From positions 625,307 through 689,306 of the forward strand of contig NW_008705569.1 in the NCBI RefSeq assembly GCF_000186865.1: a stretch of 64,000 nucleotides of DNA, written 5' to 3'. The notes under the pieces are model-generated. The model was not told where the DNA came from. It saw only the letters and a list, made by a program, of their open reading frames with translations, and did not search any database. This stretch comes from Aureococcus anophagefferens. Its lineage: Eukaryota; Sar; Pelagophyceae; Pelagomonadales; Pelagomonadaceae. This document shows, in pieces, positions 36,221-46,862 of this stretch. The number at the start of each line of letters is the position of its first letter. The stretch's first letter is position 1. Made by a program: the position numbers and the translations under genes.

Positions 36221-36561
36221 TCCTGAATAGAATAGCGTCCGCGGCGTCGGAGACGGAGCGCGAGTGGTTCATGCGCGAGGGCGCGCAGCGCGGCGAGGCG
36301 AAGAAGCGCCGCGGGCGCATGGGCGACGAGATGATGAAGATGCGCGAGTATTACTGTGCTCAGGAGCCCGCGGCGACCATCTGCGCGACGCTCCGCGGCG
36401 ACGCGACCGAGGGCCGCCGGCGCATGCCGCGCCACCCGCCCAAGCTCGAGGACATCCAGGCGATGCACCGCGTCTACTGCGCGGTCGCCGAGCACGCGGC
36501 GACGCACCCGTGCCAGCAGTACGCGAAGCGCGCCATCCGGGCCGTGGACCCGGGCGTCTAG
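36178..36561 (+). CDS. small secreted cysteine-containing protein
   Basis: The product has 127 residues. MGAMSRRAALLLVLILNRIA is a signal peptide, with cleavage likely after ASA. The mature part has two related helices: MREYYCAQEPAATICATL and MHRVYCAVAEHAATHPCQQY, each with a YCA...AAT...C pattern, which suggests a disulfide-linked helical hairpin. A basic Arg/Lys region lies between leader and helices. I do not recognise the family. The start lies in the second copy of an 80-bp duplication. It converges on the gene at 36592. Confidence 0.65.
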   Translation: MGAMSRRAALLLVLILNRIASAASETEREWFMREGAQRGEAKKRRGRMGDEMMKMREYYCAQEPAATICATLRGDATEGRRRMPRHPPKLEDIQAMHRVYCAVAEHAATHPCQQYAKRAIRAVDPGV

Positions 36562-36591
36562 GCGTGGGATATGGTAGGCCTTAGGGGCATG

Positions 36592-37053
36592 TTAGACCGA
36601 CGTATCATAGGCGTCCATGCGCATCACCGACGTGCCAAAGTCCATGCGCATCCCGTCGTGCCAACGCCTTCGCTCGCGCCACGCGAGGAACCGCGTCACG
36701 CAAGCGGCGGCCTCGGCGGTATCGAGAAGGTGTGCGAGCATGCCGATGACGTCGGAATGCCCCTCGGGCTGCAGACGAGCGGCGAGCCTGACTTCGGAGA
36801 GCACCGACAGGTAGACGTCGCGCGCGCAGCGGCGCCAATGCCGCTTGTCCGGATCCAACGGAGTATCCGCAGCGTCCGCGTCGTTGCGGCAAATCTCCGC
36901 GATCGCCACGAGGCGCTCGACGTTTTGGCGTCGGAGGAAGACCTCGCGGATGGGCTGGCAATCGGCGGCGCGCACGGAGAAGAAAGGGAGCGGGCAGGCA
37001 TAACTCATCTGATCCTCCGGATCCTCGCCGCTCTGGAAGCTGTCGATGAGCAA
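36592..37053 (-). CDS. hypothetical protein, 153 aa
   Basis: An uninterrupted 153-residue frame with lower GC than the neighbours. It is mostly helical: VFLRRQNVERLVAIAEICRN and DVYLSVLSEVRLAARL, then VIGMLAHLLDTAEAAACVTR. No domain is recognised. The composition looks like real protein rather than a shadow frame. No signal peptide or membrane segment is seen. Confidence 0.45.
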   Translation of the reverse strand: MLIDSFQSGEDPEDQMSYACPLPFFSVRAADCQPIREVFLRRQNVERLVAIAEICRNDADAADTPLDPDKRHWRRCARDVYLSVLSEVRLAARLQPEGHSDVIGMLAHLLDTAEAAACVTRFLAWRERRRWHDGMRMDFGTSVMRMDAYDTSV

Positions 37054-37289
37054 TTGAAGGCAGCCGGCGCGGGTCAGGGCCTCGGCGCGGTCGTGCTCAT
37101 CGCTATTCGTGCCCGCGGCGCTCGTCCGACTCGCTCGAGGCGCGCGGCTCGCAGTGGGCGGGAGCGGGGGTTTTGGGATTCGACCTCAGGCTCAGCCGGA
37201 GCTGGCCTGTAGCCCCGGGCAGCCGAGGGAAGTTTGGGTTGGGTCTTTTGCCACTCTGGAATAAAAAATTGGTCTCTAATAGGCTTAGG

Positions 37290-38036
37290 CTAAGAGGCGC
37301 CCCCTCTCAAAACCCCCCACCCTTTTTGCGCCGAGCTCCCAGAGGCGGCGGCGGCGGCGAACTCGTCGTCGGCGAGCTCGAGCATCATGAAAAACGTGCG
37401 GAAGCCGACCAGCGGCTCGCAATCGGCGAACTAGTCGTCGATCTCCGGGCTTGAGAAGGTCGTCAAAGAGCGTCGTTCCGCGAACTGGTAGGCGAGGCCG
37501 TGGGCGCGGCGACGACGTCCGTGTAGCGGTCGGGGACCTCCGCGACGATGGTGTTCGTCGTCGAGACGGTCGAGCTCGTCGCGTGCGCGCCGACGGCGAG
37601 CGCGCTCGTCGCGCCGAGACGGTCGGCCGAGCGCGCAGCGTCGACGGCGTCCGCCGCGCGCGTTTCAGGGCTCCCGCGAGCAGCCGACGCGTTCAGCGCC
37701 CGCGTAGGGTCTGTCGGCGCCTAGGAGAGCGGCTCCGTGCCGCCGGAGCGGCTCGCGCGGACCGGGTCCGCCGAGGTTGACGCTCGGAACACGTTCCGGC
37801 CCGAGGCCGTGCCCGTACGCCGACGCCGTCGTCACACTCGACGCAGCGCCCAACGTAGGGGCGGGGGGTGCCGGGGCGCCCGGCGACGGGGTCGCAGGCG
37901 CCCGAGAGGGCCAGGGGTCGCGGCCAGCGACGTGCGCACGATCCGCTTCCACGGCTTCGGCGTCCGCTTCAAGCCGGCTGACCAAAAACCCCCCCACAAA
38001 AAAGGGGGGGGGTAAGACGTTTTTAGCGGGCGGCAA
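37290..38036 (-). pseudogene. decayed or heavily interrupted protein-coding gene
   Basis: Three protein-like stretches lie in different frames on the minus strand. About 38036-37700 reads VNLGGPGPREPLRRHGAALL. About 37730-37510 reads RLGATSALAVGAHATSSTVS and TNTIVAEVPDRYTDVVAAP. About 37510-37290 reads HGLAYQFAERRSLTTF, then a TAG at 37431-37433, then FADCEPLVGFRTFFMMLELA. The codon composition fits coding DNA, but at least one frameshift and one in-frame stop intervene. It may be a pseudogene or a multi-exon gene whose splice sites I cannot place. Family unknown. Confidence 0.35.
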
Positions 38037-38056
38037 ATACTCTGGTCCGTCAAGCG

Positions 38057-38905
38057 ATGGTCGAAGACGATGAAGACGATGAAGCGTCGTTGCTATTCAA
38101 GCGCGTGAAGGTCGGTGCGACGGTGTTCGTCCCTCACCGCGGGTCTCTCGTCGAGGGCAAGATTACTCACCGTAACCCCGGAGACTCTGGAATCTCTGCT
38201 CGATGGACGGCCTCATTCCCCGGTATCGGCGCGGACGGGGGGGCGTGTGTATTGACGAAGTCGGCAAGAAGATGGACGCGCCACTTGAAGGATCGCCCGC
38301 GGGCGGACCCGCCGGCCAACGTTCTCGCGGATCTCGCCGCGGCGCGCGCGGAGGAGAACGCGGCGCGGTGCGCGAACGACGGACTGCGCGAGGTCCGCGC
38401 GGCCGTCGCGTATTCAGATCGTTTCATGCGCTGGCTGTATGAAGAGATAAATGAGCGCGGAATCAATTTGAATTTTATACAACATAATTCGAACCAATGG
38501 AATGGAGCTATGAACGGCATACAAGGTTTCTTTTCCACTCAGATCAAAGATGTCGCGCGCGACCTCAGCGACTTGCTCGTGCTGATGTCTGGCCTGCCTC
38601 TGCCGCGGAATTCGATGGACTCTGAAGATGTCTTGATGGTCCGATTGCGCCAGCAAAAGGCGCATATCAAATTCAAACACTCTAAGGGATCATATTACAC
38701 GGACCTCCAATCGCTGAAACTCTCAAGCGAATCAATTGATCTACTCGTCGAGCTGGGACTGGAGATCCCCCCCCCGCCGCGCCGGTCGGCGCGCTCCGCG
38801 AAGAAACCGAAGACGGATGTCGTGGAGCGCCCCAGCAACCGCAGATTGAAGTCTGTCGACGTGCAGATGCTCGCAATCATCAAAGTGAACATGGCGCGCG
38901 AGTAG
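38057..38905 (+). CDS. hypothetical protein, 282 aa, unusually AT-rich gene
   Basis: A 282-residue frame. Residues about 18-65 (VGATVFVPHRGSLVEGKITH) resemble a small beta-barrel of the Tudor or chromo-barrel type. A helical middle has FMRWLYEEINERGINLNFIQ. A basic end (RRSARSAKKPKTD) could be a nuclear signal. The stretch 38420-38760 is about 45-50% GC, far below the rest of the window, which suggests recent arrival or unusual constraint. No family is recognised. Confidence 0.6.
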   Translation: MVEDDEDDEASLLFKRVKVGATVFVPHRGSLVEGKITHRNPGDSGISARWTASFPGIGADGGACVLTKSARRWTRHLKDRPRADPPANVLADLAAARAEENAARCANDGLREVRAAVAYSDRFMRWLYEEINERGINLNFIQHNSNQWNGAMNGIQGFFSTQIKDVARDLSDLLVLMSGLPLPRNSMDSEDVLMVRLRQQKAHIKFKHSKGSYYTDLQSLKLSSESIDLLVELGLEIPPPPRRSARSAKKPKTDVVERPSNRRLKSVDVQMLAIIKVNMARE

Positions 38906-38923
38906 AGATCATAATTTGTATAT

Positions 38924-40806
38924 CTACGGGCGAGGAGCGCCGTCGGCGCCGCACACGGCGTCGCGGGCGCAGGCCGCGACGACGCCGCCGATCTTCGCGC
39001 CGCGGTCCAGCACGTCCGCCCCGTCGGCCGCGGCGGCCGCGGCCGTGCAGGCCGCGCAGGCGTCGCCCCCCTCCCAGGCCGCGCCCGGCGCGCCGTCGAG
39101 GGCGCAGGCCGCCGCGGCGGCAACGGCGGGCGCGACGAGGCGCCGCGACGAGGCGCCGCGAAACCGCGGCGAGGGCCGCCGCGCGCCGCGCGACGGCGAC
39201 CAGGGGCGCGCGGCCGCACGCGGCGCCGCCGCGGTCGAGCTCGCGGCCCACGGCGGCGACGACGAAGCCGATGATCACGCCGCCGCAGGGGCAGCGCCGC
39301 CCGGGGCCACGGGCTCCCCGCGGCGAGGCCGTCGCAGAGCGCGCCGAGCGCCGCGCCCGCGGCGGCGCCGCGGCCCGCGCGGCCGTCGTCCGCGAGGGCG
39401 ACGAGCCAGGGCGCGACGGCGGCCAGGGCGCCGACGACGCGCGCCGGGTCGAGGGCGCCCCCCGTCTGGGGCGCGGCTTTCGGGTCCCGCGCCTTGGGGC
39501 GGTTCGCGAGGAGCCGCGCGGCGCCCGCGGCGTCCGCGGCCGCGGCCTCGGCCGCGGCCGGCGGCGCGCCGCGGAGGCAGGCCGGCGGCAGGAACCGCAG
39601 GGCCGCATCCACCGACGCCAAGGCGTCGGACGCCATGCGGCCGGCGCCCAGCGCGCCCGACGCGTCCGCGGCCGCGGGCTCGACGCGGCGGCGCCACTCC
39701 GCGTAGACGTGGCCGCCGATCGTCTCGCGCACGGGCGCGTCGTCGCCCGGCGCCGCGGCGTCCGGGTCGACGCCCGCGCCGTCGCTCGCGAGGTTCGCGG
39801 CCCAGCGCGCGCACCAGTCCCGCGACTCCGGGCCCGGCCGCGCGAGCAGGACGCGGAACGCGCAGCGCACCGCGAGCGGCGCCGTCGCCACGAGGGCCAG
39901 GGGGCAGCGGCGCCGGTGCGCGACCGCGCCGGCGACGTCGACGACGCGCCGGACCTTGTCGCGGAGCGCGGCCCAGCGCGCGTCGTCGCCGTCGCCGTCG
40001 CCGTCGCGAGGACGACGGCCGCGTCCTCTGCGAGGCCCAGCGCCAGCGCGGCGAGCGTCCGGCGGCCGTGGGGCGCCAGGCGCGCGGCGACGCCGGGCGC
40101 GTAGGCGCCGTCGAGGGCGAGGGCCGCGTGCGCGAGGGAGCCATCGCGTCGCTCCGCCTCGCAGAGCGCGGCGCCGCCGGGCACGCGCCGCGCGTCGGCC
40201 GCGAAGGTGCGGAAGCTCGACGGTCTCAACGCAGGCGTCGCCGAAGGCCGGGTCCTCCTCGACGCCCTCGTCGGCGTCGTCGCCGGACCCGGCGGACGCC
40301 GCGAGCTCCTCGAGCGGCGCGCGCAGGAGCGCATCGAACCGGGCGCCCGCGGCGTCGGCGAGGAGCGCGTCGCAGAGCATCTGCCGCAGCCAGCCGTGGG
40401 CCGCGAGGACGACCTTGAGCCCGTCGTCTTCGTCGACGGCGCCGAGCCACGTCGGCAGCAGGTCCGCGACGACGTCCGCCCAGTGGCCGAAGCGGCGCCG
40501 GCGCCGCGCGTCCGCCGCCGCGCGCGCGGCCGGCGCCTCGCCGTCCTTGGGCGCGCCCGGGCTCGGGACGCTGTCGCCGTAGCCCGCGCGCAGCGAGCTC
40601 GCGCGGTCGCCGCCGCGGCCCGCCTGGCCGCTCGTGCGCCGCGCCGCGCGGTCGCCGGCCGCGGTCCGCTCGAGGGGCCGTCCGTCGGGCGCGCGCGCGG
40701 CGAGCGCCACGTCGTCGATGCGGCTCTTGCCGTGCGCCGCCGCCTCAAAGGCGGCGCGATCCGCGTCGACGTCGAGCGACGCGGCCCTGGAGCGCGAGGG
40801 AGCCAC
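38924..40806 (-). pseudogene. Ala/Arg-rich gene with several frame changes
   Basis: A coding signal runs from an ATG at 40806 to a TAG at 38924-38926, but the protein-like frame changes about four times. It starts GHWADVVADLLPTWLGAVDE and EELAASAGSGDDADEG; shifts near 40215 to RVPGGAALCEAERRDGSLAH; back near 40000 at a GACGGC repeat to WAALRDKVRRVVDVAGAVAH; again near 39290 to GGVIIGFVVAAVGREL; and last at a 13-bp duplication (39132-39157) to a cysteine-bearing end (GGDACAACTAA, AACARDAVCGADG). Short introns, assembly errors in GC-rich repeats, or a pseudogene would each explain this. Function unknown. Confidence 0.45.
39132..39157. repeat. 13-bp tandem duplication causing a frame change
   Basis: GCGACGAGGCGCC occurs twice in a row (39132-39144, 39145-39157). 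Thirteen is not a multiple of three, and the protein-like frame of the surrounding gene changes exactly here. Confidence 0.85.
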
Positions 40807-41047
40807 GCGAGCGCCGCGGTCCGCTCGACCCCGACGAGTAGTCAGATCCGCATCCGCGGTCGCGCGGTGTGCAGCGCGCAGGCTTCATCCGTGCCGCGAG
40901 TCTTTAAGGCTTGTGGCGCTGCGCCGGGCGCACGCGCCGCGGAACTTGGCGGCGCCGCGCTGCCGATTCGGGGTGCCATGTCTGCCACAAGGGGCAACAT
41001 CGTGTTCAATTCGTGTTCACCTAAAAGTAGACTCGTAACAAACGCCG

Positions 41048-42847
41048 ATGAACTCTAACTCTGATCATCTGAAGCTGAACGCGAATGACGCGCTTGTTGC
41101 GCAAACAGCGCAGATGGGCGTCTTCCGCGCGCATCTGACGCCAGCAAAATCCGCCTACGACGCCCGCTCCCGGCACCCGCCGCTGCCGCTGTTTTGGCAG
41201 CGACCCCAGCCCTTCGCGATCTGGAACGCCGGCGGCAACGCGGGCGTGGCCATCCACGCGGCGACGATCTGCATCAATTCGCTCCAGAACCCCACGGCGC
41301 AGTACCCGCTGGCCGGCGGCGCGCCGAGCGGCGACTGCTTCGACCCCGCGAACCTCCTCGCCGAAGACTCGCGCGCGAACGGCACCGCGCTTCGTCCGCC
41401 GCCCGCGTCCGAAAGCGCGCGCCGCGCGCCGACGCGCGCCGACGCGCGCCTCCCCGCAGGTCCCGACGGCACGAACTGCTTCGACTGCACCCAGCAGTTC
41501 AACGCGGCCACCAAGGCGGGGCTCGCCGGGTCCATGATCCGCAGCTACGTGCGCGACCCCTACGACGAACGGCCCGGCATGTTCAACGGCGGGCGCCATC
41601 GGCCGTCGGCGCCGGGCGGCCACGAGCTGCCGGAGCAGTTTGCGGGGCGGAAGTTGATGGACCCGCCGGCGGCGACGCTCGCCCAGCGGCAGGCCCAGGA
41701 GTGGCCCGGCGACGGCAGCCAGTACTACCTCGAGCTGAACGCGTACAACGCGCCCCTCAACCAGCTCCTCGCGCGGTGTCTGGGCGTGCTGGCGCCGGGC
41801 GACGCCGACCGGCGCATCACGAGGGCGGCCGCCCTCGGCTTCATCATGTTCGACGGCTGCACGTCCCGGTGGGTCCAGCAGCTCGGCGGCACGCCGACGG
41901 TGCACATCGGATTTGAGCGGTCGAATCGCGATTTCGGCGTCGCCTCGATCGGCTCCGACGTCATCGACACGTACCTGGCGTCGGGGGTCGCTCCCCTGCC
42001 CGTGACGATGAACCTCGCGGGCCTGCCGTACAACAACGCGGGCTCCATCGTCACCGTCGCGCGGTCGCACGGCGCCGCGGGCCTGCCGAGCATGAAGCAC
42101 GACGCCTACAACACCATGGAGACGCGCGGGAACGCGGTCACCGACACGCACAACGCGACGCCGCCGTCCTCCCGGTCGACGGTGGACCTCTACGAGGACA
42201 GTCGGGGCTGGTTCGACACCACGACCGGCGTCTTCACGCCGACCCTGCGGCACGGCACGCAGGCCGAGTTCATGGAGACCCCCAAGAAGAACCTCGAGTA
42301 CATCCGCCAGCACCTCTGGGCGACCTGGACCGACGATCAGAAGTCCGTGTTCCTGAACGCCGCGCACCTCGACGACGGTAGTCTCCACCACTCCGGCGGC
42401 ATCCTCGTCGCGGTCGGGGCGTGCTGGTCCGACCTGTGGTTCGGGAGGAGGCTCACGAGGGCGGCCGCCCTCGCCGAGGCGAACCAGGTCGCGGACGACT
42501 TCTTCAACACGCCCCTGTTCGGCGCGCCGCTCTCCGGCGCGCCGGCGGCGGCGGGGCCGCGCTTCAAGGCCTACGTCCAGCAGAACGGCGACGCCCTCAT
42601 GACGGACACGGCCCTCGCCGTCGCCGCGACGGCCACCTCCCCCGCCATCCCCGCGCACCCCGGCACCGTCAAGATCGAGATCGAGATGCGGTGCGACGAC
42701 GCGGACACGTCCGGCCTCGCCGCGGCGGACCACGCGCTCTTCGCCGAGCGCGTGGTCCGCTTCTTCGACTACATCGGCCCCTGCGTGGCGCCCGCGAAGA
42801 TGCACCGCTGGACGGTCGGCTTCGGCTGGTCCGGCCAGCGCTTGTAA
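41048..42847 (+). CDS. orphan protein, 599 aa
   Basis: One uninterrupted frame of 599 residues, with normal coding composition and no membrane segment or signal peptide. Distinctive stretches are LPLFWQRPQPFAIWNAGGNA, DGTNCFDCTQQFNAATKAGL, DGSQYYLELNAYNAPLNQLL, DGCTSRWVQQLGG and the end RWTVGFGWSGQRL. The frequent beta-type segments and a terminal aromatic strand recall a structural or binding protein, but I recognise no family. The gene precedes the GH3 gene on the same strand by 121 bp. Confidence 0.7.
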   Translation: MNSNSDHLKLNANDALVAQTAQMGVFRAHLTPAKSAYDARSRHPPLPLFWQRPQPFAIWNAGGNAGVAIHAATICINSLQNPTAQYPLAGGAPSGDCFDPANLLAEDSRANGTALRPPPASESARRAPTRADARLPAGPDGTNCFDCTQQFNAATKAGLAGSMIRSYVRDPYDERPGMFNGGRHRPSAPGGHELPEQFAGRKLMDPPAATLAQRQAQEWPGDGSQYYLELNAYNAPLNQLLARCLGVLAPGDADRRITRAAALGFIMFDGCTSRWVQQLGGTPTVHIGFERSNRDFGVASIGSDVIDTYLASGVAPLPVTMNLAGLPYNNAGSIVTVARSHGAAGLPSMKHDAYNTMETRGNAVTDTHNATPPSSRSTVDLYEDSRGWFDTTTGVFTPTLRHGTQAEFMETPKKNLEYIRQHLWATWTDDQKSVFLNAAHLDDGSLHHSGGILVAVGACWSDLWFGRRLTRAAALAEANQVADDFFNTPLFGAPLSGAPAAAGPRFKAYVQQNGDALMTDTALAVAATATSPAIPAHPGTVKIEIEMRCDDADTSGLAAADHALFAERVVRFFDYIGPCVAPAKMHRWTVGFGWSGQRL

Positions 42848-42968
42848 GGCTAAGCCTCATAAGCTGCCCTTTGAAAAGGCATCGCAGCAGCATCGACCTG
42901 TCGTCGAACGCGCCCTGATAGGCGTGCTCATCAACCTCCGCACGCTGGGGCTGCTCTTCTACGCAAGC

Positions 42969-45865
42969 ATGCGGCTCCGTCTCGGCGCGCCCGTCGTCGT
43001 CGCGCACCTGCTGCTCGCGGCCGCTGCCGTGCGCGCCGACGGCGACGGCCCCATCGTCGCCCGCGGCGTGCCCTGCTACGACAGCGACCCCGCCTACGCA
43101 GCGCTCATGCCGCGGCAGCAGTTCCTCGTCAACGGCGACCACACCGTCGAGAGCGTCGCGGCGTCGGGCTCGTGCCTCCGCGTCAACGGGACGCGGACGC
43201 TGGGCCTCGGCGCGTGCTCCGACAGCGGCAATTGGTCCGTGGGCGCCGACGGCGTCGCGGTCGACGGGCGGCCCCTGGGCTTTCGCTCGAATTCCATCCG
43301 GTCGAACCTCGAGGTCTGGGTCTCGACGACGAAAGGCGCCCAGATCGCCTACGAGTCCGTGAGCAAGACGTTCCGGCTGAAGCCGAAAGGCGGCTTCAAT
43401 CGGCTTGCGGCGGCGGACCTCTGCCTGGACCTCTCGCCCCACCCCGTGACGCCCTGCACGCCCGCGTCGCCGGCGTCGAGCCTGCCCTTCTGTCGGGGCG
43501 ACCTGCCGCGGGCGAAGCGCGTCGCGGACCTCGTGGATCGAGTCGAGCCGGACGAGGTGCAGAAGCTGCTCGTCAACGGCGCCGCGGGCCTGCCCCGGCT
43601 CTGGCTCCAGCCGCACAACTGGTGGAGCGAGGCGCTCCACGGCGTCCAGGCCGGCTGCGCGCAGGCCGACGACGGCTCGAGCCGCTGCCCCACGGGGTTC
43701 CCCGCGGCGATCTCGACGGCGGCGTCGTTCAACGCGACGCTCTTCCGCGCGGTCGGCTCGGTCATCGGCGCGGAGGCGCGCGCGCTGGCCAACGAGGGCG
43801 TCACGAACGGCTTCACGTTCTGGTCGCCGAACCTGAACATCCTCCGGGACCCGCGGTGGGGCCGGGGCCAGGAGACGCCCGGCGAGGACCCGCTCCTCAA
43901 CGGCAAGTACGGCGAGAACTTCGTCTTGGGCTTCGAGCACCCGGACGGGTCCAGCGGCGACGCCATCGCCGCGTCGGCCTGCCCGAAGCACTTTTTTGCC
44001 TACAACCTCGAGAACTGCTTCAAGGTCAAGGACAACTGCCGCCACACCTTCGACATGGCGAACCTGAGCCAGGGCGAGCTCGAGGCCACGTACCTGCCGC
44101 CCTTCGAGCAGGCCATCAGCTCGGGCAAAGCGTCGGGCCTCATGTGTTCCTACAACGCCGTCAACGGGACGCCGTCCTGCGCCAACGCCTGGGGCATCGA
44201 GACGCTCGCGCGCGGCAAGTGGGGCTTCGAGGGCTACGTGACGTCCGACTGCCACGCGGTCGTCGCCGTGGAGCTGCCGTTTCCCACGTCCCACACCTGG
44301 GACCCGCAGCGCTCGGGCCACGGCTTCGATTTGAAGGGGGCGTCGCTCGCGAGCCTCGGCGTCGACCTGAACTGCAACCTCGGCGGCGGCTCGGTGGTCC
44401 GCGCGAACGCGACGGCCGTGAGCCCCGACGCCAAACAAGCGCTGACGCACCTCTTCGACGTGCTCTTCCGTCTCGGCGTGTTCGACCCGACGTCCGACGA
44501 CGTCTTCTCGAACTACGACTCGTTCACGGTCGGCAAGCCCGACCCAGCGTCCGGTTTTCGAGAGATTTCGACCGAGGAAACGATGAGACATCTCACCGAC
44601 GTGTTTGTAGGCCCGATCACTTGGCGATCGCGCGCGACGCCGCGGACCAGAGCTTGGTGCTGCTCGAGAATGGCGGCGCGCTCCCTTTGACCGCGGGCGC
44701 GAACGTGGCGGTGCTGGGCCCCTGCGGCGACGTCTTCAAGGGCGGCTATTCCGGCAATTTCCCCACGACGTCGGTGGCCGACGCGCTCCGGGCGCTGGAC
44801 TTTCGAGTGGCCGAGTCCCCCGGCTGCGTCGCGGACTCGCGGCTCGCGGGCAACGCGGCGAAGATCGCCTGCGTCGCCGACGCCAACGCGACGGCGGACG
44901 CCGTCGCGGCGGCGCGCGCGGCCGACGTCGTCGTCCTGGCGCTCGGCGTGTCCCAGGATCTGGAACAGGAGAACTTCGACTTCCGGGCGTTCGCGGACTT
45001 TGGCCTCGGCCTGCCCCCGGGCCAGCTCGCCGCGGCCCGGGCCGTCCTGAAGCTGGGAAAGCCCACGGTGCTCCTCCTCACGGGCGCGTCCGTCGACGCG
45101 TCGCCGATCCTGCGAGACGTGGACGCCGTCTTGTGGGCGGGCTACGCGGGCCAATTCGGCGGCGAGGCCGTCGCCGCCGCGCTCGCGGGGCACGCGAACC
45201 CCTCGGGGCGCTTGCCCATGACCTGGTACGCGCAAAACTTCTACGAGGCCTGGACGGCGCCGGCGCTGGACCCCTACACGGGCGCGGTCAACGCGTCTTC
45301 CGCGAACGCTTCCTACTTCGACGCGAGCCTGCTGCCCAACAACGCGACGGGCAACCCGGGCCGCACCTATCGATACTACACGAAGACTCCCGTCTACGCC
45401 TTCGGCGCCGGGCGGAGCTACTCGAACGTGACGTCGGCGCTCGCGTCGCCCGCGGACGCCGCCGTCGACGTCGCGGCCGTCGCGGCGCACGCGGCCGAGG
45501 CCGCGCGGGAGAGCGTCTTCGTCCGGGCCTCGCCGCGCGTCGCGACGGACGTCGTCGTCTACACGCTCGAGGTCGTGGTGACGAACGAGGGCCCCTACGC
45601 CGGCGCGCAGACGCTCCTAGTCTTCGCGGCGCCGCCGGCGCCCGGCGTCGACGGCGCGCCCCTGGAGCAGCTCATCGATTTCGCCAAAACCAAAACCCTC
45701 GCCGTCGGCGCGTCGATGACGCTGCGCGTGCCGATCCACGCCCACGACCTCACGCTCGTCGACGCGGTGCGCGGCGGCCGCGCGGCCGCGCCGGGCCTGT
45801 GGACGCTCCGCGCGTCCGTCGCGGGCCGCGAGCGCGACGTGCGCGTGCGCCTCCGCGTGCGCTAA
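42969..45865 (+). CDS. secreted GH3 beta-xylosidase-like enzyme, interrupted by an introner
   Basis: Exons 42969-44536 and 44611-45865 give 940 residues. MRLRLGAPVVVAHLLLAAAA is a signal peptide. Residues about 20-180 are an extra N-terminal domain, perhaps lectin-like (SCLRVNGTRTLGLGACSDSG). The GH3 barrel follows: NWWSEALHGVQ, FWSPNLNILRDPRWGRGQET, PGEDPLLNGKYGENFV, CPKHFFAYNLEN and GFEGYVTSDCHAV with the nucleophile Asp. The second GH3 domain has DAADQSLVLLENGGALPLT, ANPSGRLPMTWY and YRYYTKTPVYAFGAGRSYSN, and a FnIII-like end. The gene would release xylose or similar sugars outside the cell. The intron (44537-44610) is a GC-AG introner at phase 2. Confidence 0.92.
44545..44610 (+). mobile_element. 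Introner, family C copy 2 (in GH3 gene)
   Basis: A 66-bp element starting CAGCGTCCGGTTTTCGAGAG and ending GTGTTTGTAG. It is flanked by GCCCGACC upstream and GCCCGATC downstream, one difference in eight. The intron is 44537-44610, GC-AG, phase 2; splicing gives VGKPDHLAIARDAADQS. It lacks the GCGGCCGTGAC block found in the other two C copies. Confidence 0.88.
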
Positions 45866-45971
45866 GAGCTAGATAGTGTGCTAGTTTTAGGTCTGGCCAG
45901 GAGACACGGAGAACAAAGACGGAAGCGCGCGGGCGGTCGAAGGTCGAAACACGGGAACGGCCGGCGGCGGC

Positions 45972-46862
45972 TCACCCGGAGAGCGGCGCGCCGCCCGCGG
46001 AGCCGTTGTTCGCGCCGGCGGCGTCGATGACGGCCTGCTCGGAGATGTTGTAGAGGAGGGAGCTGAGCCAGCGCTTGACCGTGAGGTCGTCCTTGATGTG
46101 TCCCGCGAACGTATGGTCGCGGAGGCTCTCGGGGAGGCACTGGCGCAGGGCCTCCCGCGCCCTTAGGTTGTCGCTGAGGCGCAGGTAGCAGCGCACGATG
46201 TGCTTGAGGAGGCGGATCGACGGCTGCTCGACGAGCGTGAGCACCATGTTCGCCAGGACCGTGGACACGGCGTAGAAGCGCTCGGCCGTCGCGCAGACGT
46301 AGTTGAGGCCCATGTCGTCGAGGAGGATCTTCTGGACGATGAAGGTCGCCACGGTCTTCGACAGCTCGCTGCCCGTCTCCATGATGCGGAGGCACAGCGG
46401 GATGATCTCGGTCTGCAGCAGGAAGTTGATGACGTCACTGTCGTCCATCTTCACGAGCGCGCCGACGACGCCCAACGACGTCAGCCGCAGGTACTCGAAG
46501 GGCCGGTTCTTGGACACCGTGTTCAGGAAGGGGTAGAGGTAGAGGGGCACGTGCGCGTTGAGGAAGAGGCCCCGCGTCTCCGGGTGCGACGCGACGCACT
46601 GCAAGAGCGCCAAGGCGTTGCAGACCCGGTTCGACGCGTGGGCCGTCAGGTTCGGCGGGCTCAGCATGGGGTAGATGGACACGATCTCCTGGAGCAGCGT
46701 GCCCATGGTCCCGAAGCTGTGCCACAAGATCGGCGCGAGGTCCGTGAACGTCTCGCGCTTCTTGCTCAGCTCGAGGAGCGCCGACTCGCGGTGCTCCGGC
46801 GAGTCGGGCACCGTCAGCTGGAGCACCAGCGGGTACAGCTCCTCGACGGACTTCTCCCCCAT
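45972..46862 (-). CDS. CNOT9: CCR4-NOT complex subunit 9 (Rcd1/CAF40)
   Basis: The product has 296 residues, the normal family length. It is an armadillo-type scaffold of the CCR4-NOT deadenylase that binds mRNA-decay factors. The sequence is strongly conserved: [80 protein letters not shown] and the later [20 protein letters not shown]. The start is the Met before [15 protein letters not shown]; the open frame continues upstream without similarity. It is divergent from the importin-like gene. Confidence 0.96.
   Translation of the reverse strand: MGEKSVEELYPLVLQLTVPDSPEHRESALLELSKKRETFTDLAPILWHSFGTMGTLLQEIVSIYPMLSPPNLTAHASNRVCNALALLQCVASHPETRGLFLNAHVPLYLYPFLNTVSKNRPFEYLRLTSLGVVGALVKMDDSDVINFLLQTEIIPLCLRIMETGSELSKTVATFIVQKILLDDMGLNYVCATAERFYAVSTVLANMVLTLVEQPSIRLLKHIVRCYLRLSDNLRAREALRQCLPESLRDHTFAGHIKDDLTVKRWLSSLLYNISEQAVIDAAGANNGSAGGAPLSG

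Noticed and set aside
38695..40806. A 703-codon open frame on the minus strand extending past the gene into the plus-strand orphan at 38057-38905
   Set aside because: Its last third is Arg/Pro-rich shadow translation and it overlaps a better gene on the other strand. Only parts of it look like protein.
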